Assembly (NCBI RefSeq): GCF_000238775.2
Contig: NZ_AFEJ02000003.1
Span: 248,001 to 312,000, forward strand
Reading direction: 5' to 3'
From: Acaryochloris sp. CCMEE 5410
GTDB taxonomy: Bacteria > Cyanobacteriota > Cyanobacteriia > Thermosynechococcales > Thermosynechococcaceae
DNA length: 64,000 bases
The position numbers were made by a program, and so were the translations under genes. The first letter of the stretch is position 1, and every line of letters begins with the position of its first letter. The notes beneath the pieces are model-generated. The model worked only from the letters and a program-made list of their open reading frames with translations. It did no database searches and had not been told where the DNA came from. Of the stretch, positions 10,255 through 17,113 are shown one piece after another.

Positions 10255-10512
10255 CTACAGCGCTAGCTCCACGACATCAGCGGTAGACTGCATCTCAAGT
10301 AAATGGTCTGGGAGCGGTTCGAGCATGAGCTGAATCGCATTTTTGAGATTTGCGATGGCCGTTAGCGTAGCTCCTCCTTTGGAGGCAGGCCGGTCGGAGA
10401 CCATCGCGGCTTCTCGACTCTCGCCATAGGAAGACACAAAGTTTAGCTCTGGACAGGTTGCTGAGTAGGACTCAGCTTCAGCATCCCATTCCAAAACCGC
10501 TCTGATTAACAT
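10255..10512 (-). CDS. HicB-like (UPF0150) small protein with in-frame repeat insertion
   Basis: The 85-residue product has the HicB-type fold signature: a strand-rich start (MLIRAVLEWDAEAESYSATC) followed by a REAA-IANLKNAIQLMLE helix. HicB proteins are usually antitoxins of HicA mRNA interferases, but no HicA gene is visible beside it, so this may be an orphan. A 16-residue stretch, MVSDRPASKGGATLTA, is wedged between REAA and IANLKN. It is encoded by a 48-bp repeat inserted at what would otherwise be a GCGATCGC octamer. The frame survives the insertion. Whether the protein still folds is unknown. Confidence 0.6.
   Translation of the reverse strand: MLIRAVLEWDAEAESYSATCPELNFVSSYGESREAAMVSDRPASKGGATLTAIANLKNAIQLMLEPLPDHLLEMQSTADVVELAL
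10357..10404. repeat. 48-bp palindrome-ended repeat inserted at a HIP1 site
   Basis: The insert sits between GCGAT (10352-10356) and CGC (10405-10407). Removing it restores GCGATCGC and the uninterrupted HicB frame. Its ends pair (GATGG and CCATC), and its centre holds CCTCC-TTT-GGAGG. This looks like one of the short dispersed cyanobacterial palindromic repeats; I cannot name the family. Confidence 0.65.
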
Positions 10513-10597
10513 AACTGTAGCTCCGCTAGCTTCGGACGATCCTAGTCAACCTTCTCCATCACAATATCGCCCATAGTTCTATCCTTCTGGATAGGAC

Positions 10598-10628
10598 TTG
10601 ACCTTGAAGTCAGATAGAGCGTTTAGGC
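10598..10628 (+). promoter_or_regulatory. MerR-type promoter of the thioredoxin-like gene
   Basis: TTGACC at 10598 and TTAGGC at 10623 are separated by 19 bp, the over-long spacer typical of MerR-family promoters. The spacer matches the stronger site at 11012 at most positions (ACCyTG, AG, TCA, TAGAG, GTTTA). Confidence 0.65.
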
Positions 10629-10656
10629 TGCACATAGAACTCAGGAGGACATTGAA

Positions 10657-10926
10657 ATGGCCAAGCGCTCTATTGAAGTTTTTACCGCTGGATGCCCACT
10701 CTGCGATTCTACCGTTGAGCTAGTTAGAGAGCTAGCCGCTCCTGACTGCCAGGTAAAAGTTTGGGATTTACATGAAGGCTGCGAAACCAATGAATGTCAA
10801 GACAGAGCAGCGCAGTACGGAATCCATCGCCTCCCTGCAGTTGTCGTTGACGGTCAACTGGCAGAATGTTGCCAAAACCAAAGGCCCATCTCCCGTGAAT
10901 CGCTCATTGCTTCTGGCATTGGATAG
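10657..10926 (+). CDS. Thioredoxin/glutaredoxin-fold protein with CPLC motif
   Basis: The 89-residue protein starts with a strand, KRSIEVFTAGCPLCDSTVELV, placing a CxxC redox motif where thioredoxin-fold proteins have it. It continues to a cis-Pro loop (RLPAVVVDG). Additional cysteines (CETNEC and ECC) suggest thiol chemistry or metal handling. It has an AGGAGG-like ribosome site. The promoter upstream resembles a MerR-family operator, so I infer it is induced by the metal sensed by the MerR protein encoded at 11073. The substrate is unknown. Confidence 0.7.
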   Translation: MAKRSIEVFTAGCPLCDSTVELVRELAAPDCQVKVWDLHEGCETNECQDRAAQYGIHRLPAVVVDGQLAECCQNQRPISRESLIASGIG

Positions 10927-10940
10927 GACTGAAACGGTCA

Positions 10941-10957
10941 TCTCATCCTGATCTCAT
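10941..10957 (+). promoter_or_regulatory. TYTCAT-N5-TYTCAT direct repeat upstream of merR operon
   Basis: TCTCAT-CCTGA-TCTCAT is a perfect direct repeat with an 11-bp period, the geometry used by OmpR/PhoB-type regulators. The same element precedes the two-cysteine peptide, copA, the frameshifted oxidase and others in this window. Confidence 0.6.
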
Positions 10958-11011
10958 CATGTCCTGCCAACCTAGAAATAGTGGGATATTCGCACAGGAA
11001 TGCGAGTTGCC

Positions 11012-11042
11012 TTGACCCTGTAGCTCACTAGAGGGTTTAAGG
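11012..11042 (+). promoter_or_regulatory. MerR-type operator-promoter
   Basis: TTGACC, a 19-bp spacer and TTAAGG. The spacer holds the dyad ACCCT-GTAGCTCACTAG-AGGGT. This is the textbook MerR-family layout, in which the regulator untwists an over-long spacer. It lies 31 bp before merR, so autoregulation is likely. Confidence 0.75.
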
Positions 11043-11072
11043 TTGAGTTAGCTGCCCTGGGAGGACTGTTCA

Positions 11073-11489
11073 ATGGTGGTTGCAACACGCTTAAAAATCG
11101 GTGAGGTTTCCAAGCAGACCAACACATCTGTAGGGGCGTTGCGCTACTACGAAAGCCTGGGCTTGCTGGCATCAGATCGAGGTGAAAATGGCTACCGCTA
11201 TTATCCCCAGGAAGCGGTGCAGCAGGTGTTGTTTATCAAGAAGGCGCAAGCTCTAGGTTTTTCCCTAGAGGATATCCATGAGGTTTTGAACGTCCACCAG
11301 CAGGGAGATGTGCCCTGTGAGTTTGTCCAGTCACTGCTGCAGGACAAGATCGAGCAGCTTGAGGCTCAGATTCAGAAGATGATGGCCTTCAAAGCAGAGC
11401 TGGAAGACTATCGCGATCGCTGGTCTACTAGCCAACCGCCTCCTCAACCGGGTGATATCTGCCCTTTGATTTCAACCGTTCCGCTGTAA
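11073..11489 (+). CDS. MerR-family metal-responsive regulator
   Basis: The 138-residue protein has the MerR winged helix (LKIGEVSKQTNTSVGALRYYE), the arm RGENGYRYYP, a dimerisation coiled coil (residues about 80-115) and a C-terminal metal loop. Two cysteines remain at MerR-like positions: VPCEFV before the coiled coil and ICPLI at the end. The middle mercury-binding Cys of MerR, in the coiled coil, is not present, so the ligand is more likely a thiophilic or divalent metal in the ZntR/CueR range than strictly Hg(II). The gene is 4 bases before the response regulator, so the three regulators form one transcript. Confidence 0.82.
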   Translation: MVVATRLKIGEVSKQTNTSVGALRYYESLGLLASDRGENGYRYYPQEAVQQVLFIKKAQALGFSLEDIHEVLNVHQQGDVPCEFVQSLLQDKIEQLEAQIQKMMAFKAELEDYRDRWSTSQPPPQPGDICPLISTVPL

Positions 11490-11493
11490 CCGT

Positions 11494-12192
11494 ATGCGAG
11501 TCTTATTAGTTGAAGATGAACCCGATCTGGGAGCTGCCATTCAGCGCACCCTCACTCAAGAAGCCTACATCGTGGACTGGGCACAGGATGGCCTGGAAGC
11601 TTGGGATTATCTAGAAAGCCAGTGGACCCAATACACGCTAGCTATTTTCGATTGGCTCTTGCCTGGACTCTCTGGGGTTGAGCTATGCCAGCGTCTACGC
11701 ACCCAGAATAGCCCCCTGCCAGTGTTGATGCTGACGGCGAAGGACCGCCCGGAGGATACCGCAGCAGGACTAGATGCTGGTGCTGACGACTATCTCGTCA
11801 AACCCTTTCGTAAAATTGAGTTACTGGCTCGACTGCGGGCACTGCAGCGGAGATCGCCCCATTTCCAACCCCAGCAGCTTCAGGTCGGTCAGCTCACCCT
11901 AGACTACGGCACTCACAACGTCTCGATTACCAATGAGGGACAAGCCCCACAAAATGTATTGTTAACCCATAAAGAATTTCAGCTTTTGGAATATTTCATG
12001 CAGCATCCGAGGCAAATCATCAGCCGCGATCAGATTCTCAATCAGCTTTGGGGAGCTGACGCTGATGCTGTCAGTAATGTGGTGGCTGCGCTGATGCGTC
12101 AACTGCGTCGCAAGCTCTCTGAACAGGGCTGTGACGGTACCATAGAGACGATCTACGGGATTGGCTATCGTCTTAACTTAGACCATGAATGA
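11494..12192 (+). CDS. OmpR-family response regulator (copy 1)
   Basis: The 232-residue regulator has a receiver domain with acidic pocket VEDEPD, phospho-acceptor Asp53 in IFDWLLPG, Thr/Ala at MLTA and Lys at VKPF, followed by an OmpR/PhoB winged helix (residues about 135-230). Its stop overlaps the kinase start by 8 bases, so the two are translationally coupled. It is a close paralogue of the regulator at 27265-27969. It resembles the RppA/CopR group of cyanobacterial metal regulators. The 11-bp-period TYTCAT repeats around the copper genes are its most likely binding sites; this is inference. Confidence 0.9.
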   Translation: MRVLLVEDEPDLGAAIQRTLTQEAYIVDWAQDGLEAWDYLESQWTQYTLAIFDWLLPGLSGVELCQRLRTQNSPLPVLMLTAKDRPEDTAAGLDAGADDYLVKPFRKIELLARLRALQRRSPHFQPQQLQVGQLTLDYGTHNVSITNEGQAPQNVLLTHKEFQLLEYFMQHPRQIISRDQILNQLWGADADAVSNVVAALMRQLRRKLSEQGCDGTIETIYGIGYRLNLDHE

Positions 12193-13546
12193 GCAAACGC
12201 TGTTTCGTCAGACTCGCTGGCGGTTGGCAAGTTGGTATGCCGGGGTCATGGGTATTATTCTGGCGGTCAGCGGCCTTGGGGTCTATGAAGCGATTGACCA
12301 TGCTCACCGGACGGCGGCAGATCGAGAACTACAGGCGATCGCAGGCCGACTCCACGACAACATAGAGCCAACCCTACAACAACCCGGAGAAATTCCAGCT
12401 AGCGCTCAGCGTTTCCTACCTGATCCCTGTAATAGCCCGAGTCAATGTACGGAAACCGTTAGAGCTGCTGAACATGCCCCTGGAGAAATGTTTCAGGGCA
12501 ACTACTACATTCGACTCCTTGACCCCTCGCAAGACCTTGTTGCCCTTGCTGGGCTTAAACCACCCGGATTAATATCCTCTTCATCTGCGTCCGAGTGGCA
12601 GTTTCTCAAAGACAGAGATAAGACTCGCTATCGCCAAGTTACGTTGCCTTTGCAAAACCCCAATGAGCAACTGTGGGGATATCTGCAGGTCGGCAGTTCT
12701 CTCAAAGACTCAGATCGCTATCTTTCCTCAGTCAGATTGGCTCTATTTGCCGGATTGCCTTTAGCTCTGGGGTTTGTCGGCGTTGCAGGCTGGTGGTTAG
12801 CTGGCCGAGCGATGCGACCGATTCGTCAGTCTTACCAGCAGATGCAGCAGTTCACGGCAGATGCCGCTCACGAGTTACGCACCCCGATCGCTGCTGCCCA
12901 AGCCACGGTGGAATCAGTTTTGGATTTGCCTCAGTTATCGGAAGCTGAGGCCCGCGAAACGTTGCAGACTTTGGATCGCCAGAATCAGCGCTTGTCCCAA
13001 CTGATTCAGGACTTGCTGTTGCTGACTCGATTAGATCGCCAAATACAACTGAAGCAGAATGATGCTTGCTGCCTCCAGGATTTAGTTAGCGACATCGCTG
13101 AAGAGTTAGCGGCTCTGGCCCTAAGCAAAAAGATCCAGCTTCTAACTGATGTTCAAGTGGATCAGCCCCTATGGGTCAACGGAGATGAAGCACAGCTTTA
13201 CCGACTCGTGTTTAACCTCGTGATCAATGCAATTCAGTACACCCCTGAAGGAGGTAAAGTCACCCTCGCACTCGATCAGCAGGACCAGCAGGCGGTGATT
13301 CAGGTGCAGGATACGGGGGTGGGAATTGTGCCGGAGTATCAAGCCAAGATCTTTGATCGGTTTTATCGGGTGGATAGCGATCGCAACCGACAGACTGGCG
13401 GGTCAGGGTTGGGGTTGGCCATTGCAAGTGCGATCTCTCAAACACATGGCGGCAAAATCTCGGTGCAGAGCCAGCCTGGGCAGGGTAGTACTTTTATTCT
13501 TTCTCTACCGATTGGTTCAGTTCGGCAACCTACACCGACTCTCTAG
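12185..13546 (+). CDS. Sensor histidine kinase (copy 1), periplasmic Cys pair
   Basis: The 453-residue membrane kinase has two transmembrane helices (about residues 15-36 and 185-205) around a periplasmic sensor, a DHp domain with His229 in AHELRTP, and an HATPase with N, G1 (DTGVGI) and G2 (GGSGLGL) boxes. The sensor contains C-x5-C (CNSPSQC). The paralogue at 25932 keeps the same spacing, which points to a metal or thiol-sensing site. No full HAMP domain is evident. It is encoded together with its regulator next to copper genes, so copper or another thiophilic metal is the probable signal. Confidence 0.88.
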   Translation: MNEQTLFRQTRWRLASWYAGVMGIILAVSGLGVYEAIDHAHRTAADRELQAIAGRLHDNIEPTLQQPGEIPASAQRFLPDPCNSPSQCTETVRAAEHAPGEMFQGNYYIRLLDPSQDLVALAGLKPPGLISSSSASEWQFLKDRDKTRYRQVTLPLQNPNEQLWGYLQVGSSLKDSDRYLSSVRLALFAGLPLALGFVGVAGWWLAGRAMRPIRQSYQQMQQFTADAAHELRTPIAAAQATVESVLDLPQLSEAEARETLQTLDRQNQRLSQLIQDLLLLTRLDRQIQLKQNDACCLQDLVSDIAEELAALALSKKIQLLTDVQVDQPLWVNGDEAQLYRLVFNLVINAIQYTPEGGKVTLALDQQDQQAVIQVQDTGVGIVPEYQAKIFDRFYRVDSDRNRQTGGSGLGLAIASAISQTHGGKISVQSQPGQGSTFILSLPIGSVRQPTPTL

Positions 13547-13603
13547 TAAAGAATAAAGTTTTCATGATTTAAGTATTGTTAAAACACCAGAATTAGAATC
13601 AAA

Positions 13604-13620
13604 TATCATTCTGATCTCAT
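13604..13620 (+). promoter_or_regulatory. TYTCAT-type direct repeat upstream of two-Cys peptide gene
   Basis: TATCAT-TCTGA-TCTCAT, 11-bp period, lies 48 bp before the ATG at 13668. Confidence 0.55.
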
Positions 13621-13667
13621 TTTTGCAATCTACATTAAAGATAGATTGTTATTCAGCTTTAAAATCC

Positions 13668-13859
13668 ATGAAGTCTATTAAGGTTTTCATCGGTGCAGTC
13701 TTGGTTTCTGTACCTCTTTTAAGCATTGGGTTGATCAGTCGCGCCTCTGCGAAAACGCTAGTTGTTTGTGGTCCAAATGGGGCAGCTAGAGTTGTAGAAA
13801 AAGTTCCTGTAGGGTGCCATGTCCTCAAGGCAAACACCCCGCCAGCAAGAGCATCATAG
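13668..13859 (+). CDS. Small secreted two-cysteine protein (copy 1)
   Basis: The 63-residue precursor has a signal peptide (MKSIKVFIGAVLVSVPLLSIGL, cleavage near RASA-K). The mature part is about 36 residues with VCGPNGAAR, VEKVPVGC and VLKANTPP. A second copy at 28752-28952 has almost the same mature sequence. I do not recognise the family. Both copies sit next to a DUF2808 gene and a response regulator/kinase pair, and this one has an operator-like TYTCAT repeat upstream. Two conserved Cys in a tiny periplasmic protein beside copper genes suggest metal binding or a redox role, but this is inference. Confidence 0.72.
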   Translation: MKSIKVFIGAVLVSVPLLSIGLISRASAKTLVVCGPNGAARVVEKVPVGCHVLKANTPPARAS

Positions 13860-13895
13860 CGTTTAATCCTATGTGAATCTGAAGACTCTTTATCA

Positions 13896-13926
13896 GGATC
13901 TGGGAGACGCTTGGCCTCTCAGATCC
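13896..13926. repeat. Hairpin downstream of the two-Cys peptide
   Basis: GGATCTGGGAG and CTCTCAGATCC pair over 11 positions with one G-U and a 9-nt loop. No T-run follows, so it may be a processing or weak termination signal and not a canonical terminator. Confidence 0.4.
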
Positions 13927-14022
13927 CCCCTAACTAGCTCAAGAATAATTCTCATTAAATCTTGAGGAAACTTGCTGCTGCAATGTAAATCATCTGTCTG
14001 ATTTAAAGCTAGGAGAATAAGC

Positions 14023-14499
14023 ATGAAATTTCTGATCTACACTACTATAATTAGCCTCTCTTTAGCTGGTTCCATCACAGCAGCCCGAGCAGCAGGCGTC
14101 CTTAAAGATGCCAAGGTTCCTCATCTAACAACCACTGCTGCCATCCCTCGAAATCCTCGGGTTCCCTTTGCAAAATATCGCTTTGGTCTCCACGTCTCTG
14201 GCTATCCTTTGTCTCAACTGACCATCGGCATCCCTGAACGGGTTCGGGTCAGCGATGGTATCACCGTCACGGATCAATCAGGTCAAGAAATTGAGTCAAG
14301 CACAACCTTCGAGGGGAACACAGCAATTGTCACCTTTGCTCAACCCGTTGCGCCAGACACGACACTGAAGGTCACCTTAAATGGGGTTCGCACGTCAACG
14401 TTTAGTAGTCGGGTGTGGCTGTTCCCCGTTACGGGGCGAGGCGCAGAGATGACAACAGATATTCCCTTGGGGATGGCTCGAATTGCCACCTATGACTAA
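14023..14499 (+). CDS. DUF2808 secreted protein (copy 1)
   Basis: This is a 158-residue exported protein of the cyanobacterial DUF2808 family, with a signal peptide ending near ARAA. The conserved core includes VPFAKYRFGLHVSGYPLSQL and the C-terminal TTDIPLGMARI segment. The paralogue at 28042 has the matching APFAKFQFGINVAGYSVSQI and TDTPIGIARI. An AGGAG ribosome site precedes the ATG. The function of the family is unknown. Repeated association with a two-component system and copper oxidases in this window suggests a periplasmic role in metal stress. Confidence 0.8.
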   Translation: MKFLIYTTIISLSLAGSITAARAAGVLKDAKVPHLTTTAAIPRNPRVPFAKYRFGLHVSGYPLSQLTIGIPERVRVSDGITVTDQSGQEIESSTTFEGNTAIVTFAQPVAPDTTLKVTLNGVRTSTFSSRVWLFPVTGRGAEMTTDIPLGMARIATYD

Positions 14500-14510
14500 C
14501 GTAGCTGGCA

Positions 14511-14527
14511 TCTCATTCTGATTTCAT
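14511..14527 (+). promoter_or_regulatory. TYTCAT-type direct repeat upstream of copA
   Basis: TCTCAT-TCTGA-TTTCAT with an 11-bp period, 83 bp before the first copA start candidate. Confidence 0.6.
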
Positions 14528-14609
14528 TTTTATGTTCCACAAGTAGTAGAGAGGGTATTCCCTCATACCTCACACCATAAATTGCCGTAAGCATCAGAGA
14601 GATACTCAA

Positions 14610-16613
14610 ATGCTTTTTGATGCTTACTCCTTCTTCAACTGCTGTTCATCTGGCTATCATTCGTCACGAAACGCTATGGGTTACACCGCCAAAACCATTA
14701 CCCGACGCAACTTTATTCGGTTTTCAGCCGGAATGGGCCTTGCATTGGGGTTTGACAGTCTGGTGCCTAAGCTGCGGGCTGCAACGGCCCGCGTGGCAGG
14801 GGGGAGCCAGACCTATCCCGACATTATTAATCTTCAAGTCCAGAAAACGAGATTGGCGATCGCCGGGAAGGAGACACCCGCTATCACCTCAAATGGCTCT
14901 ATCCCTGGTCCCCTAGTGCGGCTACGGGAAGGTCAAACCGCCACCATCAAAGTGACCAACCAGCTCAAGGAAGACACGTCAATTCACTGGCACGGCATCC
15001 TGCTGCCGCCAGAGATGGATGGCGTACCCGGCGTGAGTTTTGCCGGAATCAAGCCAGGAGAGACGTTTACTTATAGCTTCCCTGTCCAGCAAAGCGGCAC
15101 CTACTGGTATCACAGTCACAGCGGTGTGCAGGAACAGATGGGGCATTTTGGTGCGCTAATTGTGGATCCTCTAGAGCCAGAACCGTTTGACTATCAGCAG
15201 GACTATGTGGTGACGCTCTCCGACTGGACCTTTGAGGATCCCCATAGCGTTCTAGCTAATCTCAAAAAGATGAGCGCCTACTACAACTACAACCGGCGCA
15301 CAGTGGCAACGCTATTCAAAGATTTGCCCTGGAAACGGATGCGAATGGATCCGACAGATCTTGCGGATGTGACGGGAGCCACCTACACCTATCTGATGAA
15401 CGGCATGGCTCCTGACTCGAACTGGACGGGACTATTTCAGCCTGGAGAAAAAGTGCGCTTGCGGTTCATCAACGCTTCCGCTATGACCTTTTTTGATGTG
15501 CGGATTCCTGGCCTAAAGATGACCGTTGTGCAGGCTGATGGTCAGAATATCCAGCCAGTCCCTGTCGATGAATTTCGCATCGCTGTGGCTGAAACCTACG
15601 ACGTAATTGTAGAGCCGCAGGACGAGCAAGCCTACACCATTTTTGCCGAAACGATGGACCGCAGTGGGTATGCCCGTGGTACCTTGGCTCCCCGTCAAGG
15701 CATGACGGCTCCTATTCCTGAGCAACGTCCCCGCGTCATGCGCTCGATGGCGGACATGGGCATGATGCACGATATGTCGGGTATGGACTCTGGTGGCACG
15801 GATACCATGCAGCACAACATGTCAGGGAACGGTTCCAGCGACATGCAAAATATGCAGCACAACATGTCAAGGAACGGTTCCGGCGGTATGAACCATATGC
15901 AGCACGACATGTCAGGCATGAAATCCGGTGATATGGGCAACATGCAGCATGACATGTCGGGTATGAGTTCAGGCGACATGAATAATATGCAACACAACAT
16001 GCCTGGGAAGGATAACGGCGGCATGAACCACATGCAGCACAATATGTCGGGTATGAACTCTGGCGATATGACCCCACACGGTCCTGATGGTCACGGTCCC
16101 GGCAATGCAGGAGTGCCGATGATGCTTCAAAGTCGCCTCGATGATCCTGGCATTGGCTTGGAGAATACGGGAACCCGTGTCCTTCTCTACACTGATCTAC
16201 GCAGTCTTACCCCCAGAGAGGACCAGCGACAGCCTGAGCGGGAAATTGAACTCCATCTCACGGGCAACATGGAGCGTTACATGTGGTCCTTTGATGGGAA
16301 AAAGTATTCGCAAGCGAAGGAGCCAATTCAGTTTCGTAATGGGGAACGGCTCCGGCTCACCTTTATCAACGACACCATGATGGAGCACCCCATCCATCTA
16401 CATGGCATGTGGATGGAGCTGGTCAATGGGGCTGGGTCTCATCAACCCCGGAAGCACACCCTCAATGTCAAACCCGCCGAGAAAGTATCGGTGGATGTCA
16501 CGGTGGATGCTCCTGGTAATTGGGCCTTCCACTGCCATCTGCTCTACCACATGGAAGTGGGAATGTTTCGAGTCGTTTCTGTCACTAATCAAATTGCAGA
16601 GGTAAATTCATGA
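14610..16613 (+). CDS. copA: CopA-type multicopper oxidase with Met/His-rich repeats
   Basis: This 667-residue periplasmic oxidase belongs to the CopA/PcoA family, which oxidises Cu(I) and sequesters copper. A Tat motif (ITRRNFIRFSAG) is followed by three cupredoxin domains with IHWHGI, WYHSHS, HPIHLHGM and FHCHLLYHMEVGMF copper ligands. Between about residues 385 and 490 lie seven 15-residue Met/His/Asp-rich repeats. The ATG at 14610 has an AGAGAG ribosome site. The ATG at 14676 would give a more usual Tat n-region, so the start is uncertain. It overlaps the next gene by ATGA and is preceded by a TYTCAT operator-like repeat. Confidence 0.93.
   Translation: MLFDAYSFFNCCSSGYHSSRNAMGYTAKTITRRNFIRFSAGMGLALGFDSLVPKLRAATARVAGGSQTYPDIINLQVQKTRLAIAGKETPAITSNGSIPGPLVRLREGQTATIKVTNQLKEDTSIHWHGILLPPEMDGVPGVSFAGIKPGETFTYSFPVQQSGTYWYHSHSGVQEQMGHFGALIVDPLEPEPFDYQQDYVVTLSDWTFEDPHSVLANLKKMSAYYNYNRRTVATLFKDLPWKRMRMDPTDLADVTGATYTYLMNGMAPDSNWTGLFQPGEKVRLRFINASAMTFFDVRIPGLKMTVVQADGQNIQPVPVDEFRIAVAETYDVIVEPQDEQAYTIFAETMDRSGYARGTLAPRQGMTAPIPEQRPRVMRSMADMGMMHDMSGMDSGGTDTMQHNMSGNGSSDMQNMQHNMSRNGSGGMNHMQHDMSGMKSGDMGNMQHDMSGMSSGDMNNMQHNMPGKDNGGMNHMQHNMSGMNSGDMTPHGPDGHGPGNAGVPMMLQSRLDDPGIGLENTGTRVLLYTDLRSLTPREDQRQPEREIELHLTGNMERYMWSFDGKKYSQAKEPIQFRNGERLRLTFINDTMMEHPIHLHGMWMELVNGAGSHQPRKHTLNVKPAEKVSVDVTVDAPGNWAFHCHLLYHMEVGMFRVVSVTNQIAEVNS
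15762..16076 (+). repeat. Seven 45-bp tandem repeats encoding MQHxM units
   Basis: The units read MMHDMSGMDSGGTDT, MQHNMSGNGSSDMQN and five more of 15 residues each, rich in Met, His and Asp, which are Cu(I)/Cu(II) ligands. Variation is mostly at N/D, S/P and K/M positions. Copy number could change by slippage. Confidence 0.85.
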
Positions 16614-16999
16614 CCGTTCAAAAAGTAAGTTATGCAACTGCTGGATTGTTGTTGGTTGCAGCCCTAGCCGTGTTTACCCCTCGGGTACAGGCACAAGAAC
16701 AGCAGCAGCTCGGCAATACCCAAACAGGCACTGAAGCACCTGCATCCACGGGTTCAGAATCTTCAGCCCCACACCAACCAATGGGAAATGGGATGCAGCA
16801 TAATATGCCCCACGATATGCCGGGTATGAAGTCTGGCGACATGCAGCATGACATGGGCGATATGCAGCACAACATGCCGGGAATGGATTCTGGCGACATG
16901 AACAACATGCAGCACAATATGGGCGATATGCAGCATGACAAGTCGGGAACGAATTCGACAACATCGGATAACCCCACTGAGCAGAGTCCCGCGAATTAG
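16610..16999 (+). CDS. Secreted Met/His-rich copper-binding protein
   Basis: The 129-residue exported protein has a signal peptide ending at VQAQ. It is followed by a low-complexity linker and four Met/His-rich blocks (MQHNMPHDMPGM, MQHDMGDMQHNM and so on) like those in CopA. In proteobacteria such repeats form the N terminus of CopB/PcoB. Here they are a separate polypeptide between copA and copB. It overlaps copA by ATGA, so it is translated in step with it. A periplasmic copper sponge or shuttle is the likely role, inferred from composition and position. Confidence 0.8.
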   Translation: MTVQKVSYATAGLLLVAALAVFTPRVQAQEQQQLGNTQTGTEAPASTGSESSAPHQPMGNGMQHNMPHDMPGMKSGDMQHDMGDMQHNMPGMDSGDMNNMQHNMGDMQHDKSGTNSTTSDNPTEQSPAN

Positions 17000-17113
17000 G
17001 TTGGCTATGTACCTGTAACTCGCACAAAACAATGTGCTTTTTGACAGCGAATGATGCAGTCTTGCAGATTCGTGCTGTCTTTATCGTTGGAAAATTTGCA
17101 GAGGTAATTGTGA

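Noticed and set aside
15762-16076. Tandem array that might look like a CRISPR
   Set aside because: Units are 45 bp without unique spacers and encode Met/His-rich repeats in frame with CopA.
15513-16077. Three long minus-strand frames opposite copA
   Set aside because: They are mirror frames of the Met/His repeats and have no start signals.
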